Positions 6,933-14,868 of a stretch of DNA of 15,743 nt are shown here, one piece after another. Position 1 is the first letter of the stretch. Every line of letters starts with the position of its first letter. The stretch lies in assembly GCA_003243255.1 (NCBI GenBank), contig QFQM01000102.1:1-15743 (forward strand), given 5' to 3'. The notes beneath the pieces are model-generated. The model searched no databases and was not told the origin of the DNA. It saw only the letters and a list, made by a program, of their open reading frames with translations. Source of the DNA: Flavobacterium psychrophilum (GTDB lineage: Bacteria; Bacteroidota; Bacteroidia; Flavobacteriales; Flavobacteriaceae). Position numbers and translations under genes: made by a program.

Positions 6933-8243
6933 TTATAAAAGCTCAATTTTTAATATAGTGTCTGTTGTATTACGTATTTTAAAACGGTCATCGGCACGTT
7001 TACCAATGATCCAGATAATCTCATTTCCTGAACAAATAAGCCAGGTATTTTCTTTTTCAGACAAAGACATTTTTTCGTCTTTAAAGAATTTAGAAACCTT
7101 TTTTTTCTGCCCATTCATGCCAAGTGGACAAAAATAGTCACCATCCTGCCATTTACGCACAAATAAAGGGAATTTTATTAAGTTATTATTAACAAATAAC
7201 ACATTTTTTGTTGAATCTGATGATATTCCGTCTACCAATTCCAGTTTTATTGATAATGGTGCATCAATTTGTGTAATGCCTTCCTTTATCTCATAAATTT
7301 CTTTATCAACCGGTTTTAAAGGTTCAAGAATGAGTACTCCTCTATCCTTTAACAATCTATAGCCTGAGGAGAAAATCTGCTTGCCGGACTGTGCTTCAGG
7401 CAAAGCATAAATGTCATTCCATGATGTAAATCCAAAGGGATTAAGCCATTGGTACAAATAAGCCTTATAATTTGGCAGTCGCAGCAATTGCTCAATATTG
7501 ATGTGTTTTTGCCCTTCTTTCTCCGAAACGACCTGCTGATACATTAATATAGCTGCATCATGTGCCAATGAAGCAGATTGCTGCAAATTATTTATCGTCT
7601 GGATAAAAGAATCTTCAAACGAAGGATTAAGTGCCTTTAGCTCAGGAATTATATTATGTCTCAGCTTGTTTCTCAAATACTTATCCGACGCATTGCTGCT
7701 GTCTTCACGCCATTTAATGTTGTTATCAAAGGCATAACTCTCAATATCTTTTCGTGTAAAAGTCAATAATGGCCTTATTATATTTCCGTTTTGTTGCGGA
7801 ATGCCTGTTAAGCCTTCCAGTCCTGTACCTCTGGAAAAATTGATTAGAAAAGTTTCAATATTATCATCAAGATGATGGGCAGTTAACAGATAATCAAGGC
7901 TATGCTCTTCCAGTAATTGCTCAAACCAAATATAGCGAAGCTGTCTTGCTGCTACCTGAATTGATAGTTTATTATCAGCAGCAAAAGCCTTTGTATCAAA
8001 ACGAGTTGCAAAAATACTGACAGCATTATTTGAAGCATAATTTCTTATGAATTCTTCATCTCCATCGCTCTCTTCTCCTCGTAATCCAAAATTGCAATGA
8101 GCAATGGTGACATCATAATTTAGCTGTTTTAGAAGATGGACTAAAACAACACTATCTATGCCGCCACTTACTGCTACAAGCAATTTGGAATCTTTTAAAA
8201 AGGGAAAATTTTCGGATAAATGTTCTTTGAATTCTGAAAGCAT
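6933..8243 (-). CDS. tilS: tRNA(Ile)-lysidine synthase TilS
   Basis: TilS attaches lysine to C34 of the CAU-anticodon isoleucine tRNA, changing its codon and amino-acid identity from Met to Ile; it is normally essential. The PP-loop ATPase motif AVSGGIDSVVL is at residues 24-34. It is followed by HCNFGLRGEES, AHHLDDNIETFLINFSRGTGLEGLTGIP and the R-N-K-L-R-H-N stretch that marks the family. The C-terminal domain ends with the typical IIGKRADDRFKI. At 436 residues it has the usual length. The ATG at 8243 (MLSEFKEHL) is preferred to an in-frame TTG two codons upstream. It begins 27 bases after the pabB stop and ends one base before dsbD, so all three are probably co-transcribed. Confidence 0.92.
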   Translation of the reverse strand: MLSEFKEHLSENFPFLKDSKLLVAVSGGIDSVVLVHLLKQLNYDVTIAHCNFGLRGEESDGDEEFIRNYASNNAVSIFATRFDTKAFAADNKLSIQVAARQLRYIWFEQLLEEHSLDYLLTAHHLDDNIETFLINFSRGTGLEGLTGIPQQNGNIIRPLLTFTRKDIESYAFDNNIKWREDSSNASDKYLRNKLRHNIIPELKALNPSFEDSFIQTINNLQQSASLAHDAAILMYQQVVSEKEGQKHINIEQLLRLPNYKAYLYQWLNPFGFTSWNDIYALPEAQSGKQIFSSGYRLLKDRGVLILEPLKPVDKEIYEIKEGITQIDAPLSIKLELVDGISSDSTKNVLFVNNNLIKFPLFVRKWQDGDYFCPLGMNGQKKKVSKFFKDEKMSLSEKENTWLICSGNEIIWIIGKRADDRFKIRNTTDTILKIELL

Positions 8244-8270
8244 TTTCAAAGTTAGTAAATTATGTTCGAA

Positions 8271-9560
8271 TTATGACTCAAGTACCGAACGCATCGCACG
8301 AGCTTTCAATAGACATTCTTCATATTCAGATTCAGGAACAGCTTTAGAAGTAATTGCGCTACCAACAGAAAAAGAAATGTACTTATTCTCTGCATTGTAA
8401 AGTATGCTGCGAATAACAACATTAAAATCAAAATCACCTTCAGGGCTAAAATAGCCCACTGCACCACTGTAAAGTCCACGTTTGGTTTCTTCCAGCTTTT
8501 CGATGATCTGCATTGCTGATATCTTTGGGGCTCCGGTCATGCTTCCCATTGGGAAGGTTGTTTTTATAACGTCAATCGGATAAAATTCTGGTTTAAGTTC
8601 TGAAACCACAGTCGATATGAGATGATGTACCTGTTTAAAAGCATAAGGACCACAAAGCTCCTCAACTTTTACAGATCCTTTAACCGCTGTTCTGGAAAGA
8701 TCATTACGTACCAAATCAACAATCATAATGTTTTCCGATCGTTCTTTCTCATTATTGTATAGCTCCTCCTGAATTGCTTTATCTTCTGTAGGATTATCAC
8801 TGCGTCGTGCAGTTCCTTTAATCGGTTGCGATATTATCTTATCCCCTTCTTTTCGGATATAACGTTCCGGTGAAGCTGATAGTAGATACTGCTTGTAGTT
8901 CCTGAAGAAAACTGCAAAAGGCGGCTCTGAAATCGCATTTAGTTTCTGATAGGTGTCGAAAGGGACAATAGCTGCGTTTTCTGCATAAAACTCCATACAG
9001 AAATTAGCCTCGTAAATATCTCCTCTATGGATGTGAGACAGCATCTGCCTTGCCTTATCAAGATAGCTTTCTTTTGATATTCTCTGTTGAATTGTAGTTG
9101 GTTGTCGGTTGACGGTTGTCGGTTGTTGGAAATTTAAAATTTCAGCCAGGTCACCTTCAATCTCATTATTACACATGTTCAGATACTGCAATTCAAGTTG
9201 ATTCCCTTTAAGCAGAAACAGTTTTTTGGGTTGAAAGAAAAACATATCAGAAAATCCCAGACCATCAAAATTGGCTGATTTCAGCTCTTCGGTATCATTC
9301 TTTAAATCATAGGAAAGATAACCGAACAACCAGTCTTTTGTCGTTTGCTGGTAGATTTTAAGTTCCTCAAATGCATTATGATAGTCAGTCTTAATTGAAG
9401 TGAAAGCATCAATAGCCAAAACAGCATCATATGTGCTGTAATTTTGATGATAACTATTGCTGTCCAGAAATACGATTTCACGAAACTGCTGCGCCCAGCC
9501 AAGCAATTGCTTTTTATATCGTTCGGTATTTTCTATCGTAAGAATAAAGGAAGTTCTCAA
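8271..9560 (-). CDS. pabB: Aminodeoxychorismate synthase component I (PabB)
   Basis: PabB converts chorismate to 4-amino-4-deoxychorismate for folate synthesis, normally with ammonia from a PabA partner not seen here. The 429-residue protein has a short N-terminal part (1-140), a linker carrying a heptamer-repeat insertion (145-154), and a chorismate-binding domain (160-429). The motif PIKGT (246-250) carries the lysine K248 that marks PabB; anthranilate synthase has PIAGT. Other active-site motifs are DLVRNDLSR, PMGSMTGAPK, YSGAVGYFSPEGDFDFNVVIR and EYEECLLKA. The start must be TTG at 9560: a TAA lies four codons upstream in frame, and the nearby ATG (9565) is out of frame, encoding only Met-Pro-stop. 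A good promoter lies just upstream. It is the first gene of pabB-tilS-dsbD. Confidence 0.88.
   Translation of the reverse strand: MRTSFILTIENTERYKKQLLGWAQQFREIVFLDSNSYHQNYSTYDAVLAIDAFTSIKTDYHNAFEELKIYQQTTKDWLFGYLSYDLKNDTEELKSANFDGLGFSDMFFFQPKKLFLLKGNQLELQYLNMCNNEIEGDLAEILNFQQPTTVNRQPTTIQQRISKESYLDKARQMLSHIHRGDIYEANFCMEFYAENAAIVPFDTYQKLNAISEPPFAVFFRNYKQYLLSASPERYIRKEGDKIISQPIKGTARRSDNPTEDKAIQEELYNNEKERSENIMIVDLVRNDLSRTAVKGSVKVEELCGPYAFKQVHHLISTVVSELKPEFYPIDVIKTTFPMGSMTGAPKISAMQIIEKLEETKRGLYSGAVGYFSPEGDFDFNVVIRSILYNAENKYISFSVGSAITSKAVPESEYEECLLKARAMRSVLES
9100..9127. repeat. Four tandem GGTTGTC heptamers inside pabB
   Basis: On the plus strand the units are GGTTGTC, GGTTGAC, GGTTGTC and GGTTGTT. 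They encode residues 145-154 of PabB (QQPTTVNRQP), in the linker between the N-terminal part and the chorismate-binding domain, and keep the frame. Tandem heptamers of this kind recur in intergenic DNA of some bacterial genomes; whether this one is part of a genome-wide family cannot be seen here. Confidence 0.65.
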
Positions 9561-9578
9561 GGCATTTATTTAATGATT

Positions 9579-9608
9579 CAAAAGTACGCACAATACTATA
9601 AAATACAA
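9579..9608 (-). promoter_or_regulatory. Bacteroidota-type promoter of the pabB-tilS-dsbD operon
   Basis: On the minus strand TTG (9608-9606) precedes TACTTTTG (9586-9579) by exactly 19 bases, a full match to the Bacteroidota consensus. Transcription would start near 9573, only about 13 bases before the TTG start codon, so the leader is very short. The TTG box overlaps the edge of the lpd terminator by one base. Confidence 0.6.
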
Positions 9609-9633
9609 AACCCACTCCTTATGGAATGGGTTT
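9608..9633 (-). terminator. Terminator of lpd
   Basis: Arms of 11 bases with one mismatch (AAACCCACTCC at 9608-9618 against GGAATGGGTTT at 9623-9633) enclose a 4-base loop. On the minus strand the stem is followed by TTGTATTTTATAG. It lies 25 bases beyond the lpd stop. Confidence 0.65.
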
Positions 9634-9657
9634 GTTATAATTTAAAAGTGTAATCTA

Positions 9658-11064
9658 TTAAATATGGATAGCTCTGTTTTCAGTAGCAGCAAGAGCAGCT
9701 TCTTTAACAGCTTCAGCATATGTAGGGTGTGCGTGAGACATTCTTGAGATATCTTCTGCAGATGCTTTAAATTCCATAGCTGTTACTGCTTCAGCGATAA
9801 GGTCAGCAGTACGTGCACCAATCATATGTATACCAAGAACTTCGTCAGTTTTTGCATCAGCAAGGATCTTAACAAATCCGTCAGTATCCATACTTGCACG
9901 TGAACGTCCAAGGGCTTTGAAAGGGAAACTTCCTGATTTGTACTCAACACCGGCTTCTTTAAGCTGTTCTTCTGTTTTACCAACAGCAGCAACTTCAGGC
10001 CATGTGTATACTACACCTGGGATTAGGTTATAATCGATGTGAGGTTTTTGTCCTGCAAGGGTTTCAGCAACAAATACACCTTCTTCCTCAGCTTTGTGAG
10101 CAAGCATTGCACCTTTGATAACGTCACCGATTGCATAAATGTTAGATGCAGATGTCTGCAAATGATCATTTACTTCTATCTGGCCTCTTTCAGTAACTTT
10201 TACTCCAGCAGCTTCAGCGTTAAGTCCGTCTGTGTAAGGACGACGGCCAACAGATACTAAAGAGTAATCACCATCTAAAGTGATCGTTTCACCTTTAGCA
10301 TTTTCAGCCTGAACCTGAACACCCTCTCCGTTTCTTTCAACAGATTTAACTTTGTGAGAAGTATAGAATTTCATTCCCTGTTTCTTAAGTACTTTAGTAA
10401 GTTCTTTAGAAAGACCTGCATCCATACCAGGAATGATTCTGTCAAGATATTCCACTACTGATACCTGAGCACCAAGGCGAAGGTAAACCTGACCTAGCTC
10501 AAGACCAATAACACCACCACCAATTACGATAAGGTGTTTTGGAACTTCTTTTAATTCAAGAGCTTCAGTAGAAGTTATTATTCTTTCTTTGTCAATTTTG
10601 ATAAAAGGAAGAGACGATGGTTTAGAACCTGTAGCGATAATGGTGTTTTTAGCCTCAATCACTTCCGAAGAACCGTCATTTTTAGTTACTTTAATATGAG
10701 TAGCATCTTCAAATGAACCTAATCCTTCAAAAACAGTGATTTTGTTTTTATCCATAAGGTATTTGATACCCGAAACATTCTGATCAACAACACCTTTTTT
10801 ACGGGCAATCATCTGCTCAATATTTACTTTAATTTCTCCGGCAATATCAATACCGTGCTCTTTAAAGTGTGTAGTAGCGTCATGGTAATGGTGTGACGAA
10901 TCCAGCAAAGCTTTTGATGGAATACAGCCCACGTTAAGGCAAGTACCTCCAAGTGTTGGGTATTTTTCAATAATTGCAGTATTAAAACCCAATTGCGCAC
11001 AGCGTATTGCTGCTACATATCCGCCGGGACCTGAACCTATAACGACTACGTCAAATGAACTCAT
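9658..11064 (-). CDS. lpd: Dihydrolipoyl dehydrogenase (E3)
   Basis: This enzyme reoxidises dihydrolipoamide in the pyruvate, 2-oxoglutarate and branched-chain 2-oxoacid dehydrogenase complexes and in glycine cleavage, passing electrons to NAD. The 468-residue protein is of normal length. It has the FAD fold VVVIGSGPGGYVAAI (6-20), the redox-active disulfide GGTCLNVGCIPSK (C42, C47), the NAD fold IVIGGGVIGLELGQVYLRLG (about 179-199), the second FAD motif IYAIGDVIKGAMLAHKA, and the C-terminal catalytic HAHPTYAE (H446, E451) from the partner subunit. No other dehydrogenase subunit is adjacent, as is common for a shared E3. It is probably a single-gene transcript with its own promoter (11108-11101) and terminator. 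Confidence 0.96.
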   Translation of the reverse strand: MSSFDVVVIGSGPGGYVAAIRCAQLGFNTAIIEKYPTLGGTCLNVGCIPSKALLDSSHHYHDATTHFKEHGIDIAGEIKVNIEQMIARKKGVVDQNVSGIKYLMDKNKITVFEGLGSFEDATHIKVTKNDGSSEVIEAKNTIIATGSKPSSLPFIKIDKERIITSTEALELKEVPKHLIVIGGGVIGLELGQVYLRLGAQVSVVEYLDRIIPGMDAGLSKELTKVLKKQGMKFYTSHKVKSVERNGEGVQVQAENAKGETITLDGDYSLVSVGRRPYTDGLNAEAAGVKVTERGQIEVNDHLQTSASNIYAIGDVIKGAMLAHKAEEEGVFVAETLAGQKPHIDYNLIPGVVYTWPEVAAVGKTEEQLKEAGVEYKSGSFPFKALGRSRASMDTDGFVKILADAKTDEVLGIHMIGARTADLIAEAVTAMEFKASAEDISRMSHAHPTYAEAVKEAALAATENRAIHI

Positions 11065-11100
11065 AATATATATTTTTGTGTGATTTTATTTATTGTCACG

Positions 11101-11108
11101 CAAATTTA
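11101..11108 (-). promoter_or_regulatory. Putative -7 box of lpd
   Basis: TAAATTTG on the minus strand matches TAnnTTTG and lies 36 bases upstream of the lpd ATG, just past the esterase terminator. The upstream position has ATT rather than TTG. Confidence 0.4.
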
Positions 11109-11137
11109 GGGATAATCCTTAATATGGAATAAATAAA

Positions 11138-11161
11138 AAAGAGGAATTTGCATTCCTCTTT
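11138..11161 (-). terminator. Terminator of the carboxylesterase gene
   Basis: Perfect 10-base arms AAAGAGGAAT (11138-11147) and ATTCCTCTTT (11152-11161) enclose loop TTGC. On the minus strand they lead into TTTATTTATT, 30 bases after the esterase stop. Confidence 0.7.
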
Positions 11162-11191
11162 GAATATCTCACATTTATATGTTTAAATATT

Positions 11192-12826
11192 TTATTTCTT
11201 CATATTGTAATAACTATCCAGAAACAAATAACGATCTCTGTTAGGTTCTTTAACCGATTTGCTTGTAACATCAAGAATCATAAGATTCATATCACCTTCA
11301 GGTTTACTAACAGGCCAGTCGGATAAACCTTTACCGTTTGGATTTCCTGTTTTAATGAAGTTTGCAATATAATCCTCTGAAATCTGAGAAGCTTTATAAT
11401 CTTCTGCCGTCCATTCATATACAGGATTTGAAGCCAGATTACCAAGCATATATTCAATATCCGAAGCATGTGCAGCACCTTTAAGTTGTTCCGGCATTTT
11501 ATTTTCTTCTTTTTTGCCATCATCTTTTATGATACCTCCGGCAAGTCCGGCTTTTGCATCGCCCAATTCCGATTTCATTGGTGGACGGGCTTTGGAAAAA
11601 ATATATGCATATGTCGGTTGTTTCGTCACTTTTCTATGCTGATCGAGCCATTTCCATGTACTGTACACTATAAAATTGTCACTGGCCAATGCTGTGGCAG
11701 ATTCAATAACTTCCTGTTCGGTATTACCGGGGTATAATTTCAGAACTTCAGCTACTTTATCTTTATAAGTATCCTCTACCCTTTTTTTGTAGTTTTCAGG
11801 GTTAGGATATTGTCCGTACATAAATGCCTGATACGGAATTTCAGCAGATGTCCATCCTGCTAACAAAGGTACTTTTGCCTGTTCGCCTGCTGCAAAAATA
11901 GCGGACGGAAGCTTAGGTAAAAAATACCCGTCAACTGCAGCTCTGGTGTTGAAAGCGCCCGGTTTTGAAGCCTCTTCTAAAAGTTGTTCTGCAGGTATTG
12001 CGCGTAATTTAGATAGTTCAGTAGTGTTTATTTTGGCAGCAAATGCTACCCCATTTTTTTCGGCATCTGCTAAAGGCACGGCATCAAGTGTAGGGTTGAT
12101 CATAGCGCCACTCTGTCCTATCGCGCCTGCAATAAAATTTTTAGATAAAGGAGATGCCATTTGAGCTGATACCGATATTGATCCGGCTGATTCACCGGCA
12201 ATTGTGATCTTATTTGGGTCTCCTCCAAAAGCAGCAATGTTTTTCTTTACCCATACCAACGCCGCATTTTGATCAAGAAGTCCATAGTTTCCTGATGCAT
12301 GATTTGGCGATTCTTTTGTCAGTTCAGGATGTGAAAAGAAACCAAATATACCCAATCTGTAATTAAGTGTTATCGTTACAATACCTTTCTCGGCAAGGCT
12401 TTCTCCGTCATAACGATTTTCTGAACCATCACCCGCAACAAATCCTCCTCCATAAAAATAGACCAAAACCGGTAATTTTTCAGCAGGCTTTTTCGCGGGA
12501 CTCCATATATTAAGGTATAAACAATCTTCACTCATCGAAGGAGCACGGAAACTCATATCTCCAAATACAGGTTTTTGCATCGCATTGCTTCCAAATTTAT
12601 CAGCTTTTCGGATGCCATTCCATTTTTTTGGAGCCTGAGGTGCTTTCCAACGCAGGTCACCAACAGGCGGTTGTGCAAAAGGTATTCCTCTGTAATTTTG
12701 TATTCCGGAAGGCAAAATAATACCTTCAAGTGTCCCCTGCTCTACTTTAGCCTGCGGATTCTTTTGTGCAGCTACAACTAGTGAAAGCTGCAATAATAAG
12801 ATTAAGAATAAGTGTTTTTTGGTCAT
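11192..12826 (-). CDS. Secreted type-B carboxylesterase
   Basis: This 544-residue alpha/beta-hydrolase belongs to the type-B carboxylesterase/lipase family. A signal peptide (MTKKHLFLILLLQLSLVVAA, 1-20) sends it out of the cytosol. Family marks in order: NYRGIPFAQPPVGDLRW (44-60), SEDCLYLNIWSP (99-110), the oxyanion-hole YFYGGGFVAG (123-132), and the nucleophile elbow GESAGS (211-216, Ser213). A likely acid residue lies in AGWTSAEIPY and the catalytic histidine in GAAHASDIEYM. The physiological ester is unknown. The ATG at 12826 is chosen over an upstream in-frame TTG (12847) because it gives a clean signal peptide. The gene begins 33 bases after the lrp stop and may be partly co-transcribed with it, but also has a promoter-like box in that gap. 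It ends at a clear terminator. Confidence 0.88.
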   Translation of the reverse strand: MTKKHLFLILLLQLSLVVAAQKNPQAKVEQGTLEGIILPSGIQNYRGIPFAQPPVGDLRWKAPQAPKKWNGIRKADKFGSNAMQKPVFGDMSFRAPSMSEDCLYLNIWSPAKKPAEKLPVLVYFYGGGFVAGDGSENRYDGESLAEKGIVTITLNYRLGIFGFFSHPELTKESPNHASGNYGLLDQNAALVWVKKNIAAFGGDPNKITIAGESAGSISVSAQMASPLSKNFIAGAIGQSGAMINPTLDAVPLADAEKNGVAFAAKINTTELSKLRAIPAEQLLEEASKPGAFNTRAAVDGYFLPKLPSAIFAAGEQAKVPLLAGWTSAEIPYQAFMYGQYPNPENYKKRVEDTYKDKVAEVLKLYPGNTEQEVIESATALASDNFIVYSTWKWLDQHRKVTKQPTYAYIFSKARPPMKSELGDAKAGLAGGIIKDDGKKEENKMPEQLKGAAHASDIEYMLGNLASNPVYEWTAEDYKASQISEDYIANFIKTGNPNGKGLSDWPVSKPEGDMNLMILDVTSKSVKEPNRDRYLFLDSYYNMKK

Positions 12827-12844
12827 ATTGATAGATGTTTCTAA

Positions 12845-12852
12845 CAAATATA
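12845..12852 (-). promoter_or_regulatory. Putative -7 box of the carboxylesterase gene
   Basis: TATATTTG on the minus strand matches TAnnTTTG, about 18 bases before the ATG at 12826. A 13-bp palindrome ATTACA-A-TGTAAT (12859-12871) overlaps the lrp stop directly upstream. The 12-base plus-strand sequence TCTAACAAATAT at 12840-12851 recurs exactly upstream of lrp at 13403-13414. No TTG lies at the usual distance. Confidence 0.35.
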
Positions 12853-12859
12853 ACCAATA

Positions 12860-13312
12860 TTACAATGTAATGATGTTAGTATTCTTTACCTCGCTTATCA
12901 TAAAAGTACTATGAGTACTGCCAATATGCTGAAGTGTTGTGAGTTTGGTCACCATAAATTCGCGGTAAGCCTCCATGTCTTTTACATATATCTTTAAAAT
13001 GTAATCATAATCCCCACTCACATGATAGCATTCTAATACTTCTTCAAGTTTAGTTACTTCCTGTTCAAAACGGGTCAGGTATTCTTTAGTATGTTGTATT
13101 AACTTAAGGTGACAAAAAACCACAAAATTCTTCTCGACCTTTTTCTGATCAATAATAGCAACATATTTATCGATGATGCCTTCACGTTCTAATTTTTTTA
13201 TACGCTCATAAATTGCAGTTACCGAAAGGTTGAGTTTTAATGAAAGTTCTTTTGTCGTCTTAGTGCTATCCTGTTGCAATAACATAAGCAGTTTTCTGTC
13301 GGTTATATCCAT
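12860..13312 (-). CDS. Lrp/AsnC family transcriptional regulator
   Basis: This 150-residue protein has the standard Lrp/AsnC plan. The N-terminal winged helix-turn-helix covers residues 2-50 (LLMLLQQDSTKTTKELSLKL, then LSVTAIYERIKKLEREGII). A ligand-binding/oligomerisation (RAM) domain covers about 62-145, including CYHVSGDYDYILKIYVKDM, which is the effector-pocket region. Family members act as dimers to octamers and usually sense an amino acid. The gene is divergent from a methionine gamma-lyase-like gene, the arrangement known for mdeR-mdeA in Pseudomonas putida, so control of that gene is the most likely role (inferred). The promoter region contains a palindrome fit for self-control. Confidence 0.9.
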   Translation of the reverse strand: MDITDRKLLMLLQQDSTKTTKELSLKLNLSVTAIYERIKKLEREGIIDKYVAIIDQKKVEKNFVVFCHLKLIQHTKEYLTRFEQEVTKLEEVLECYHVSGDYDYILKIYVKDMEAYREFMVTKLTTLQHIGSTHSTFMISEVKNTNIITL

Positions 13313-13383
13313 ACTGTCCCGTAAAATTTTCTTTTATCGCAAGGAAATCGATGTTGGTTATTGTAATAAATTTTAAATAAAAT

Positions 13384-13391
13384 CAAATATA
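13384..13391 (-). promoter_or_regulatory. Putative -7 box of lrp
   Basis: TATATTTG on the minus strand matches TAnnTTTG, with a TTG 16 bases upstream (shorter than the usual 19). The leader would be about 65 bases. The 15-bp palindrome fills the spacer between the two boxes. Confidence 0.4.
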
Positions 13392-13406
13392 TAGATTTAT
13401 AATCTA
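13392..13406. promoter_or_regulatory. Candidate Lrp-family operator
   Basis: TAGATT-TAT-AATCTA is a perfect inverted repeat with 6-base arms. It agrees with the 15-base E. coli Lrp consensus YAGHAWATTWTDCTR at 11 positions, including the outer TAG and CTA. It lies about 80 bases before lrp and 98 bases before the lyase start, within the spacer of the putative lrp promoter. This is the right place for self-repression and for control of the divergent gene. Confidence 0.45.
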
Positions 13407-13504
13407 ACAAATATTAATAGTGTTGATTTTTAATTTATAAAAGTTTCTATTTGTATTTCAAAAATCTAAGAAAAAACTACAATCATAAACTTAAAATTTT
13501 AAAA

Positions 13505-14722
13505 ATGGACTTTAATCCGGCTGACAAGATACAGGACTTACAATATTTTGGAGAATTTGGTGGAGTGAACCCTTCAATTTCTGATTCATCAACTTATACA
13601 TTCCTTTCGGCAAAAACCATGTTCGATACATTTGAAGGAAATGCTGAAGGTTGTTATTTATATTCTCGCCACTCTTCACCAAGTAATCTTTACCTTGGTC
13701 AGGCTCTTGCCGCTATGGAAGGTACACAAACAGCAAATGTTGCCGCTTCAGGTATGGGGGCAATTACTCCGGTGCTTTTACAGCTTTGTGCTGCCGGTGA
13801 TCACATTGTTACAAGCCGTACTATTTATGGAGGTACTTATGCTTTCATGAAAAACTTCCTGCCAAAACTTAACATCAATACCACTTTTGTTGACATTACT
13901 AAACTTGATGTTGTTGAAGCTGCTATCACTCCAAATACTAAAGTGCTTTACTGTGAGACTGTTAGTAATCCGCTTTTAGAAGTTGCTGATATACAAAGCC
14001 TTGCTAAAATTGCTAAAAAACACAACCTTAAACTGGTAGTTGATAATACTTTCTCGCCGCTATCAGTTGCTCCTGCTAAGATGGGTGCTGATGTAGTTAT
14101 TCACAGCCTTACAAAATTCATAAACGGAAGTAGTGATACTGTAGGTGGTGTTACCTGTGGAACTCAGGAATTTATTGATGCACTTCGTAATGTGAATGAT
14201 GGTGCAAGCATGCTTCTTGGTCCAACTATGGACAGCCTTCGTGCAGCAAGTGTGTTAAAAAACCTTCGTACGCTACACATCAGGATGAAACAACACAGCC
14301 ACAATGCAATGTATTTGGCTCAGAAATTTGAAAACGATGGGCTTAAAGTTGTATATCCGGGACTTGAAAGTCACCCGGGACACGAACTATACAAAGGAAT
14401 GATCAATAAAGAATATGGTTTCGGAGGACTTATGACTATCGATGCCGGTACTATTGATAAAGCTAATGAATTAATGGAACTTATGCAAAACCGTAACCTT
14501 GGTTACCTTGCCGTAAGTCTTGGTTTTTATAAAACATTATTTAGTGCACCGGGTTCATCAACATCAAGTGAAATCCCATTAGATGAGCAAAAAGAAATGG
14601 GACTTACAGACGGACTTATCCGATTCTCTATAGGTCTTGATAACGATATTGAGCGTACTTACAACATGATGAAAGAATGCATGATGGAAGTTGGAGTGCT
14701 TAAAGCAGCAGCTACAGTTTAA
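13505..14722 (+). CDS. PLP-dependent Cys/Met-metabolism enzyme, probable methionine gamma-lyase (plant-type clade)
   Basis: This 405-residue fold-type I PLP enzyme belongs to the Cys/Met-metabolism family (cystathionine gamma-synthase, gamma-lyase, methionine gamma-lyase, O-acetylhomoserine sulfhydrylase). Y53 and R55 (YLYSRHSSPSNLYLG) contact the cofactor phosphate of the neighbouring subunit. D180 is in VVDNTFSP and the PLP lysine K204 in HSLTKFINGSSD. The usual C-terminal HPASMTH loop is absent, replaced by SLGFYKTLFSAPGSSTSSE, which resembles what I recall of plant methionine gamma-lyases. The cysteine found at TLYGC in P. putida methionine gamma-lyase is glycine here (TIYGG). The expected reaction is methionine to methanethiol, ammonia and 2-oxobutyrate. 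The ATG at 13505 is preferred to a TTG 18 codons upstream, because the extra residues are encoded by AT-rich leader. The divergent Lrp supports a catabolic, amino-acid-induced role. Confidence 0.82.
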   Translation: MDFNPADKIQDLQYFGEFGGVNPSISDSSTYTFLSAKTMFDTFEGNAEGCYLYSRHSSPSNLYLGQALAAMEGTQTANVAASGMGAITPVLLQLCAAGDHIVTSRTIYGGTYAFMKNFLPKLNINTTFVDITKLDVVEAAITPNTKVLYCETVSNPLLEVADIQSLAKIAKKHNLKLVVDNTFSPLSVAPAKMGADVVIHSLTKFINGSSDTVGGVTCGTQEFIDALRNVNDGASMLLGPTMDSLRAASVLKNLRTLHIRMKQHSHNAMYLAQKFENDGLKVVYPGLESHPGHELYKGMINKEYGFGGLMTIDAGTIDKANELMELMQNRNLGYLAVSLGFYKTLFSAPGSSTSSEIPLDEQKEMGLTDGLIRFSIGLDNDIERTYNMMKECMMEVGVLKAAATV

Positions 14723-14739
14723 CCAACCAATCAATTGTC

Positions 14740-14770
14740 AAAATCCGTTCATTTTTATGGACGGATTTTT
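14740..14770 (+). terminator. Terminator of the methionine gamma-lyase-like gene
   Basis: Arms AAAATCCGTTC (14740-14750) and GGACGGATTTT (14759-14769), with one G-U pair, enclose an 8-base loop and lead into TTTTATTTG. It begins 17 bases after the stop codon. Confidence 0.75.
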
Positions 14771-14868
14771 TATTTGTAACAAATTCAGTCTGTAGACTAC
14801 TAATTAACTTATAAACATTTCGTAGAGATGTATAGTTTCTTTAAATTCGCCCACCTAACAACAAATAC

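Noticed and set aside
6933..6946. Overlap of dsbD with tilS from a TTG start at 6946.
   Set aside because: The ATG at 6931 gives a clean signal peptide and a one-base gap, so no overlap is needed.
13451..13504. An 18-residue N-terminal extension of the lyase from a TTG.
   Set aside because: It is encoded by AT-rich leader sequence and gives a basic, non-conserved stretch; the ATG at 13505 fits the family.
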